A program made the position numbers and the translations under genes. The notes beneath the pieces were generated by a model that did no database searches, was not told the DNA's origin, and saw nothing but the letters and a program-made list of their open reading frames with translations. Below are positions 58,280-64,000 of a stretch of 64,000 nt of DNA, piece after piece. Source of the DNA: Borborobacter arsenicus (lineage in GTDB: Bacteria > Pseudomonadota > Alphaproteobacteria > Rhizobiales > Rhizobiaceae); contig NZ_RKST01000011.1 in NCBI RefSeq assembly GCF_003934165.1, forward strand, positions 124,001-188,000, written 5' to 3'. Each line of letters begins with the position of its first letter. The first letter of the stretch is position 1.

Positions 58280-58546
58280 TCAGAAGCCGGTCTCGATGCG
58301 CTCGAAGATCACATTGGTGAAGGCCGAGATCTGCGCGCCGATGAAGGGGCCGGTAAAGGCTACCACCAGCATGATGGCAACGATCTTGGGCACGAAGGTG
58401 AGCGTGATTTCCTGGATCTGGGTCAGCGCCTGGATCAGCGCGATGACCACGCCGACCAGCATGGCAGCCGCCACCACCGGGCCGGAGGCAGTCAGCACCG
58501 TCCAGATGGCGAACTGGACGAGATCTAGCGCATCGGCCTCGTTCAT
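58280..58546 (-). CDS. fliQ: flagellar export-gate protein FliQ
   Basis: 88 residues with two membrane helices (LVQFAIWTVLTASGPVVAAAMLVGVVIALIQAL and IVAIMLVVAFTGPFIGAQISAF). ALTQIQEITLTFVPKI between them is the FliQ family signature. ATG 58544-58546 overlaps the flgD stop by four bases. It should continue into flhA as in other rhizobia, but repeats and the MFS gene separate them. Confidence 0.96.
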   Translation of the reverse strand: MNEADALDLVQFAIWTVLTASGPVVAAAMLVGVVIALIQALTQIQEITLTFVPKIVAIMLVVAFTGPFIGAQISAFTNVIFERIETGF

Positions 58547-58953
58547 GCGTCGCCGGGCTTTATCACCACGCCCGGCCCCATGACGATTTCCTTGCCGCCA
58601 TCGACAACGGCGATGATGCCGTCCGACATCACCCGCACCTCGGCGACCGTACCGGTGAGCGTGCCGTCAGCCGAAGTGACCGTGCGGCCGATCAGCGAGC
58701 CAGCCTGGGAGAGCGTGGAGGCCTGCAGCAGCTGGTCGAGCTTGGTGTTGATCTGCACCGATTGCTCGACCTGCGAGAACGAGGCGAGCTGGGCCACATA
58801 TTGCGTGGAATCCATCGGATTGGTCGGGTCCTGGTTCTTCATTTCCGCCACCAGCAGTCGCAGGAACGACTGATAGTCCACGGCAGTCTTGGACGTTGCC
58901 TCCGCCGCCGACAGGCTGGAAGGGGGAAGGGCGGAGCCGATGGTCATGCTCAT
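58543..58953 (-). CDS. flgD: flagellar hook capping protein FlgD
   Basis: 136 residues. The FlgD core is TAVDYQSFLRLLVAEMKNQDPTNPMDSTQYVAQLASFSQVEQSVQ. It is a short form without the C-terminal FNIII/tudor-like domains seen in enterobacteria, ending in a small beta domain (TSADGTLTGTVAEVRVM). It caps the growing hook. Start and the flbT stop share bases (TGATG). Confidence 0.96.
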   Translation of the reverse strand: MSMTIGSALPPSSLSAAEATSKTAVDYQSFLRLLVAEMKNQDPTNPMDSTQYVAQLASFSQVEQSVQINTKLDQLLQASTLSQAGSLIGRTVTSADGTLTGTVAEVRVMSDGIIAVVDGGKEIVMGPGVVIKPGDA

Positions 58954-59396
58954 CAGTATCGTTCTCCTACGGCGATGGGGCGCGGCATTTCCACCGGCGG
59001 CGCGTGGATTTCCATGGCGCGCTCTTCAAGGCGGTACAGTGTGCGGATCGCCTTCAGAGCCTCGTGCAGCCGGCCTTCGCCGACCATGCGGTCGACCTGC
59101 TTGAGGGTGGTCAGGATTTCCTCGTCCTCGAAGCTCGCCAGAAGCAGCGGCAGCGAGCGGCGGAACATTGTACGTGCCTCGGCCGAGCCGGCCGGGTCCA
59201 TCAGCATGACCTGGATCATGAAATAGAGTTGGCGCAGCGGCGTGGTTGCCTCGTCGGGCTGCAGCACATGGCTGCCAAGCAGGAACTGCACGTCATTGAG
59301 CAGTTCGAGCGTGACCTTGCGGTCGACCTTGATGACGGCGCCGTTAAGATAGATTTTTTCGTTGGGCTTCAGCGATATCTTCAGCGTGGTCTTCAT
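58953..59396 (-). CDS. flbT: flagellin synthesis repressor FlbT
   Basis: 147 residues. LKISLKPNEKIYLNGAVIKVD is the characteristic FlbT opening, followed by LLNDVQFLLGSHVLQPDEATTPLRQLYFMIQVMLM. In Caulobacter FlbT binds the 5' UTR of flagellin mRNA and lowers its stability when assembly is incomplete; here it is paired with FlaF. ATG overlaps the flaF stop by four bases. Confidence 0.96.
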   Translation of the reverse strand: MKTTLKISLKPNEKIYLNGAVIKVDRKVTLELLNDVQFLLGSHVLQPDEATTPLRQLYFMIQVMLMDPAGSAEARTMFRRSLPLLLASFEDEEILTTLKQVDRMVGEGRLHEALKAIRTLYRLEERAMEIHAPPVEMPRPIAVGERY

Positions 59397-59740
59397 TGAA
59401 TTCCGTCGCGGATTATCTGCGACACCTCGATCAGTCCCTCGAAATTCTCCGAGCGGCCCTGGCGCACCTCTTCAGCTTCGCGCAGCACCCACAGGCCGAT
59501 TGAAATGAGATTGGCGCGCAGCTCACGCGGCAAGGCGTTTTCGGGGCTGCCGAGATCCTCGATCAATGTGGTCCACAAGCGGTCCGTGAAATGGAGCGCC
59601 TCGATTGCTTCCTTCGAACGCGCGCCAATGGTGCTGGCGGTTGTCAGCATGTCGATGGAACGGCTGAGAAGCTGGCGCTCGCGATCCTTGGCGTCGGCCA
59701 CCGAGTCAGTCTGGATGTCGGCATAGGAAAATTGGTACAT
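59393..59740 (-). CDS. flaF: flagellar biosynthesis regulator FlaF
   Basis: 115 residues. LSRSIDMLTTASTIGARSKEAIEALHFTDRLWTTLIEDLGSPENALPRELRANLISIGLWVL is the FlaF domain. Works with FlbT to control flagellin translation and filament assembly in alphaproteobacteria. ATG 59738-59740 opens MYQFSYADI. Its place between flgL and flbT is the conserved rhizobial order. Confidence 0.95.
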   Translation of the reverse strand: MYQFSYADIQTDSVADAKDRERQLLSRSIDMLTTASTIGARSKEAIEALHFTDRLWTTLIEDLGSPENALPRELRANLISIGLWVLREAEEVRQGRSENFEGLIEVSQIIRDGIQ

Positions 59741-59756
59741 TTCGTGTCTTTGCCGG

Positions 59757-60800
59757 TTAGCTGATGAATTTCAAAAGGCTGAGCTGCTGGATGCGGGCCG
59801 TCAGTGCGTAGGAGGCCTCGATATCCCCCAGCAGGTCGTTTGCGCGGGTCGCCGCTTCGTAAGGGTCGACGCCCTCCATCTTGAGCAGGTGCCTTTCGAA
59901 GATGTCCGCCTGCGCCCCCAGCCGCTCGCTGGCTTCGGTCACGCGCTTTTGCGTCATGCCGGTTTCGGCGCGAAGCTGGGTCAGATCCGCAAGGGCCTCA
60001 CCGATCATCGACATCGTACTCTCGATCAGGCGACCGCGCGCGGCCTCATCCATGTCGCCCGACAGGGTTTCGATGACGATGGTTGAGGCCATGACCAGCT
60101 TGCGGATTCCCTCGTTATTAGCGGTCACCGAGGTGTCGGTCTTCTCGTTGAGCGCGATGCGGCTGGAGATGCGCTGGTCGGATGCGCTCGACCAGTCGCT
60201 CCATCCGCCGCCCATGAACAGCGGGTCCATGTAATTGGTGACGAAACTATCGATGTCGGCCGGCGTCGGGAACGGATCGGCTGCCGAAGCCCCGGTGTCG
60301 GCAAGATACTGCGCGAAGGCAGCGTCATAAGCTGCCTTGGACGCCGATGCCGCTTCGTAGTCGGCCAGCGGCTTCTGGTCGGTGTTGATGCCGGCAAACA
60401 GATATTCGCCGTTGAGATTGGTGTTAAGGACCGATGTCAGCGTCGAGAGGGTGCGGTTCGCCTCGTCCACGCTCACCCGCGAGGTCGTCTTGCCGGCGAG
60501 ATTGGTGGTCAGTGTCGACAGGAAGGACTGCGCCAGATCGGAGACGCGGTCGAGCCCTTCCTGCGTTGCCGAGAGGCGCGAAGAGATGACCGCATTGGTG
60601 CTGACGATGGCCTTCATGCGCTCCAGTTCGCGTGCAAAGGAGACGGTCTGCGAGGTGCGGGCGCCGAGCGCCAGGCCGCTGTCTGCGACGAAGCCGGTGG
60701 TTGCTTCCTTCTGTGCCTTGACCAGCGCGGACTGGCTGCGCATCACCGAATAGCGCAGGGCTTCCGATACGGCCGATGAAGAAACGAAGAAAGCTTTCAT
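59757..60800 (-). CDS. flgL: flagellar hook-filament junction protein FlgL
   Basis: 347 residues, flagellin-like. The N-terminal coiled coil (VSEALRYSVMRSQSALVKAQKEATTGFVADSG) and C-terminal helix (EASYALTARIQQLSLLKFIS) bracket a variable centre with NLNGEYLFAGINTDQKPL, the conserved FlgL loop. Links hook to filament with FlgK. Stop is 16 bases before flaF; the start lies four bases after flgK. Confidence 0.95.
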   Translation of the reverse strand: MKAFFVSSSAVSEALRYSVMRSQSALVKAQKEATTGFVADSGLALGARTSQTVSFARELERMKAIVSTNAVISSRLSATQEGLDRVSDLAQSFLSTLTTNLAGKTTSRVSVDEANRTLSTLTSVLNTNLNGEYLFAGINTDQKPLADYEAASASKAAYDAAFAQYLADTGASAADPFPTPADIDSFVTNYMDPLFMGGGWSDWSSASDQRISSRIALNEKTDTSVTANNEGIRKLVMASTIVIETLSGDMDEAARGRLIESTMSMIGEALADLTQLRAETGMTQKRVTEASERLGAQADIFERHLLKMEGVDPYEAATRANDLLGDIEASYALTARIQQLSLLKFIS

Positions 60801-60804
60801 TGCA

Positions 60805-62241
60805 TTACCTCACTGCGGCCAGCAGGGCTGCCAGCATCTCGTCGACCGCCGAGATCAGACGTGCGGATGCCTGGTAGGAATGTTCCAGATCGAGCAGCAT
60901 CGACATCTCCATATCGACATTGACGCCGGTTTCGTTGGAAAGCGCTTCGGCAGTTCGCACGGCAAGGGCTTCCTTCGCCTCGGTCGCGCGCCATGCCTCC
61001 TGGCGCATGCCCTGGAACCAGCCGATCGAACCGGTCGCATAGGTATTGAGGCCGGAACTGTCGCCATTGCCGGCGAGCGGGTCGAAAGTCATCGGCCGGT
61101 CGAGGCGTTCGCCATATTCGATCAGCAGATCGGCATAGGATGAGCCGCCTTCAGTGTTGTGCAGATAGGTCGCGCCATCACGCAGTACTTCCGGATTGCC
61201 GACAAATGCCGGGTTGAGCGTGATCTGCTGTGCCAGGCCGTCGATCATGGTGCCCGCCGGCGGCAGGTTTGGCGCACCGGACCAGGTGAAGAGCCCCGCC
61301 ACATCCTGGCCGACATTGGCCGGGTCCTTTTCGGCGAAAGCGGTGATAAGCCCGCGCGCGATCTCGTCGAGCTGGCGCTGCATGGTTACTGCTACGTCAT
61401 CGCGCAACTGGACCAGCCCGGCGATCTTGCCGCCGGCATCGGTATTGCCGCCCGTGCCCATCAGGAGCGGCACGCCGTCAACATAGACTGCATTGCCCGG
61501 TTGGCCTGCCGGGTGCGCTACCGAAGGCTCGAAAGTGATGCTGCGCGGCACGGTTTCGAACAGCGTGGTGCCGTCGCCGGCAATCACCACCATGTCGTTG
61601 TCGCTGCGGGTGATGGTGGAGACGGGCACATATTCGGAGATTTTCTTCAGCAGCGCATCACGCTGGTCCAGCGCATCGGATGCGTCGCGGCCGGTGCGGG
61701 TGGCGTCCGTCACCGCCTTGTTGGCGTCCTTGAACTGGCTGAGCAGGCGGTTGAGGTCATTGACCGCCATGGAGATTTCCTGGTCGGTCTCGACGCGAAA
61801 GGTCTGGATTGCGGTGGTAGCGTCATTGAGGCCACGCACCACGTCACGCGCCGCATTGATCGCATTGCCTGCCAGCGAGCGATTCGATGGCGTCGTCGCA
61901 TAGACCTGCAGGGCTTGCTGCAGATCACTGATCCGGGTCGCTGCCGAGAATGCGTTGTCGACGCCGTTGACCGCCACGCCCAGGCGGTCCATGCCGGAAT
62001 AGAGCGTGCTCTGGCTGCTCAGCGACGAAATCGAGGACAGGTTCTGACGGAAGAGCTGCTCGTTGGTGGCCCGGCGGATTTCGATGACGCGCGCGCCGGG
62101 AGCCGTGCTGGAAAGCACGGCGCTGCGCCGGGCATAGTCGGGATTTCTCGCATCCATCACGTTGCGCGAAACGACGCTGGTCTGACGACCTGTGTTCAGC
62201 AGCGACGATTGCGCGATGTTCAATGCGGAGGATAACGACAT
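60805..62241 (-). CDS. flgK: flagellar hook-associated protein 1, FlgK
   Basis: 478 residues. N-terminal helix SLSSALNIAQSSLLNTGRQTSVVSRNVMDARNPDYARRSA matches the rod/hook domain, and LLDLEHSYQASARLISAVDEML is the C-terminal helix. DALDQRDALLKKISEYVPVSTI and VYVDGVPLL are central FlgK features. Forms the junction ring between hook and filament. In operon between flgE and flgL. Confidence 0.96.
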   Translation of the reverse strand: MSLSSALNIAQSSLLNTGRQTSVVSRNVMDARNPDYARRSAVLSSTAPGARVIEIRRATNEQLFRQNLSSISSLSSQSTLYSGMDRLGVAVNGVDNAFSAATRISDLQQALQVYATTPSNRSLAGNAINAARDVVRGLNDATTAIQTFRVETDQEISMAVNDLNRLLSQFKDANKAVTDATRTGRDASDALDQRDALLKKISEYVPVSTITRSDNDMVVIAGDGTTLFETVPRSITFEPSVAHPAGQPGNAVYVDGVPLLMGTGGNTDAGGKIAGLVQLRDDVAVTMQRQLDEIARGLITAFAEKDPANVGQDVAGLFTWSGAPNLPPAGTMIDGLAQQITLNPAFVGNPEVLRDGATYLHNTEGGSSYADLLIEYGERLDRPMTFDPLAGNGDSSGLNTYATGSIGWFQGMRQEAWRATEAKEALAVRTAEALSNETGVNVDMEMSMLLDLEHSYQASARLISAVDEMLAALLAAVR

Positions 62242-62268
62242 ACTCTTTTCCCGTCAGGCGTGGCGCGC

Positions 62269-63591
62269 CTACCTCTTCAGGTTGACCAGGATGTCCATCA
62301 GATCGGAGCCGGTCTGGAACACCTTGGAATTGGCTGTGTAGCTGCGCTGCGACTCGATCATGTCGGTCAGCTCCTGGGCGATATCGACATTCGAGTTTTC
62401 CAGCGCACCGGAGACGATCTTGCCCCTGCTGCCCTCATTGGCAAATCCCATCTGGACCGCACCGGAATCACCGGTCGGCGCAAAGACGTTGCCCGACAGG
62501 ACTTGCAGCATGTCGGGGCTCTCGACATCGGCGATCGGGATACGGAACAGCGCCTTGAAGGTGCCGTTCTCATATTTGGCATAGACCGTGCCGTCGTCGT
62601 CGATCTGCACGCCTTCGATGCCGCTGGGCGCGCTGCCATTGGCGTCGGCGTCAAGCACGGTGTAGGCGGTGCCGAGCTGCTTCATGCTGGAAAGATCGAG
62701 CGTGATCTGCTGCGCCGGCAGGGCAGGGATCGCCGGCGGCCCGACAACCGCGGGCGCGCCGGGGATGGTGATATTGAGGTTCGTCGGGCTTGTGGTCAGC
62801 GCGCCCGTTGCCGGATCGAAGGCCAGAGTGGCGGTGCCGACCATTCCTGGTGGGTCGGCATAGGGGAACGATGTGCCGGGGGTGGCGTCGGCCTGGCGGT
62901 AGACGGCGACCTCCCAGGTGTTGTCCGCGGTCTTGGTGTAATAGATGTCGAGCAACTGCTCGCGGCCGAGATGGTCATAGGTCAGCAGCGAGGATTTGGC
63001 CGTGTAGGTGGCGGCGGCAGCGTTGGTCGACGCAGCCTGGGTCGGCGGTACCGCCGTCGGTCCGACGATTGCGGCGTCCGCCGGCAGATTGGCGGTAAAG
63101 ACGCCACTGCTGGTGGGAATGGCAACAAGTTCCTGTTGCGAGATGATTACCGGCTCGAGCCCGCCGAAACCGTTGGCGGCCGCGCTCGGTATGCCGTTGG
63201 CGAAGCTGTAGCCCATTAACTGATAGCCTGCCGAGTTGATGAGGCGACCCTGGGCGTCCGGCACGAAGGAGCCGGCACGGGTCAGTACGGGAGAGCCGCC
63301 GCCCGGACCCTGCACCACGAAAAAGCCGCCGCCGTTAAGTGCAAGGTCGCTGCCCGAACTGGTGTAGCGCAGGTCGCCTTGCTGGCTGATCGAGGTGCGC
63401 ACCGTGGTGGTGACGCCGCCGGACGTGTAATTGCCGGTGGTCGAGGGGATGATGAGGGACGCGAATTCCGTGCTCGAGCGCTTGTAGCCCGTGGTGCTGG
63501 AATTGGCGATGTTGTCGGCGACCGCCGACAGGCGATTGGCCTGGGCGTTCATCCCGGACACGCCGGTTCGCATCATTCCGTACAAGCTCAT
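62269..63591 (-). CDS. flgE: flagellar hook protein FlgE
   Basis: 440 residues. The rod/hook N-domain SLYGMMRTGVSGMNAQANRLSAVADNIANSSTTGYK and C-terminal ENSNVDIAQELTDMIESQRSYTANSKVFQTGSDLMD are complete. The middle (about 160-320) is the hypervariable domain rich in Ala/Pro/Thr. Builds the hook. GAGAGG precedes ATG 63589-63591. The 136-bp gap to rem (63592-63727) likely holds the promoter of the flgE operon, though I cannot identify it. Confidence 0.97.
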   Translation of the reverse strand: MSLYGMMRTGVSGMNAQANRLSAVADNIANSSTTGYKRSSTEFASLIIPSTTGNYTSGGVTTTVRTSISQQGDLRYTSSGSDLALNGGGFFVVQGPGGGSPVLTRAGSFVPDAQGRLINSAGYQLMGYSFANGIPSAAANGFGGLEPVIISQQELVAIPTSSGVFTANLPADAAIVGPTAVPPTQAASTNAAAATYTAKSSLLTYDHLGREQLLDIYYTKTADNTWEVAVYRQADATPGTSFPYADPPGMVGTATLAFDPATGALTTSPTNLNITIPGAPAVVGPPAIPALPAQQITLDLSSMKQLGTAYTVLDADANGSAPSGIEGVQIDDDGTVYAKYENGTFKALFRIPIADVESPDMLQVLSGNVFAPTGDSGAVQMGFANEGSRGKIVSGALENSNVDIAQELTDMIESQRSYTANSKVFQTGSDLMDILVNLKR

Positions 63592-63727
63592 CGAGACCTC
63601 TCCTGGTTTTCCGGACCGTGGGCCGGGAGGTTAGCCTGGCTGACTTGCGCGAAACTGGCGCGATGCGAACCTTTGACGCGGCACGGCTGCGGCGCAGGGC
63701 GGACCGGGCATGTTTTCGGGCGCACGC

Positions 63728-64000
63728 TCATCCGACGATGAGCCGGTAGCCGAGGAAGCGCTTGGAATCGATCGGATCATAGCCAAGCTTTTCACGCAGC
63801 TTCTTGCGCAGCTTGCTGATGTGGCTTTCAACGACGTTCTCCTCGACCTCTTCGTCGAAGATGCCATAGATGGCGTTGAACACCTGGGTTTTGGTCACGC
63901 GCCGGCCGCTATTGCTCGCCAGATATTCGAGGATGCGGCGCTCGCGACGCGGCAGCGGCAGCAACTGGCCGTTGATTTCAGGATCGCGCCCGTCGAGATA
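63728..64000 (-). CDS. rem: Rem-type OmpR-family motility regulator, C-terminal fragment
   Basis: The last 90 codons are visible and the gene runs off the right edge. The fragment is a winged-helix effector domain: [33 protein letters not shown], then [32 protein letters not shown]. The recognition helix and wing are OmpR-like. In Sinorhizobium, Rem is the exponential-phase activator of the flagellar genes and lies just before flgE; the same position supports the name here. The receiver domain is not in the window. Confidence 0.85.
   Translation of the reverse strand, partial: YLDGRDPEINGQLLPLPRRERRILEYLASNSGRRVTKTQVFNAIYGIFDEEVEENVVESHISKLRKKLREKLGYDPIDSKRFLGYRLIVG

Overview
The window is GC-rich chromosome from an alphaproteobacterium of the order Rhizobiales (Hyphomicrobiales), most like the Mesorhizobium/Phyllobacteriaceae-Brucella branch. 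The reasons are: a homologue of Brucella Omp10; a flagellar block in rhizobial order (rem-flgE-flgK-flgL-flaF-flbT-flgD-fliQ ... flhA-fliR) containing flaF and flbT; a homospermidine synthase; a small heat-shock gene with a ROSE-type RNA thermometer; and several rhizobial palindromic intergenic repeats. This is mostly core housekeeping genome. I see no prophage, integrase, transposase, CRISPR array, tRNA or rRNA. I did not find a convincing undescribed multi-gene system.

Layout, left to right. 0-7.4 kb: the start of an alpha/beta hydrolase gene, a structured terminated transcript on the minus strand, a small heat-shock protein behind an RpoH-like promoter and thermometer, threonine aldolase, then gltB. 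7.4-18.3 kb: gltD, an MltB/DUF459 cell-wall pair, galU, an outer-membrane barrel protein, kdsD, an NfeD/SPFH pair and hemH. 18.4-28.5 kb: a 5'-nucleotidase with a LysM-like tail, a CoA-ligase-like protein, the omp10 homologue, homospermidine synthase, DUF3445, pabC, pabB and an M3 oligopeptidase. 28.6-37 kb: an NtrC-type regulator, a DUF882 peptidase-like protein, eda, a lone DUF3380 muramidase, trhO, a DUF533 protein and an SDR. 37.2-44.5 kb: tryptophan 2,3-dioxygenase followed by a complete Liv-type ABC importer, a RidA protein and a convergent aminotransferase. 44.5-51 kb: two GNATs, a NicO/DUF1007 metal-transport pair, a LysR regulator, a group-III ornithine/lysine decarboxylase behind a structured leader, and an SCP2 protein. 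51-64 kb: the flagellar block, all on the minus strand and running into the rem regulator at the right edge.

How genes work together. GltB and GltD form glutamate synthase. The decarboxylase can supply putrescine to homospermidine synthase 25 kb away. PabB and PabC overlap and make 4-aminobenzoate. The flagellar genes form a tightly overlapping operon for export apparatus, hook, hook-filament junction and flagellin control. It is interrupted between fliQ and flhA by an MFS gene bordered by three kinds of palindromic repeat.

Four families of non-coding repeats (called A-D here) sit almost only between genes. Two family A copies overlap the stop codon of the neighbouring gene. The points most worth a second look are the heat-shock promoter/thermometer, the structured leader of the decarboxylase, the terminated minus-strand RNA at 240-410, the CoA-ligase-like protein lacking the usual Ser/Thr/Gly loop, and the MFS gene inside the flagellar block.
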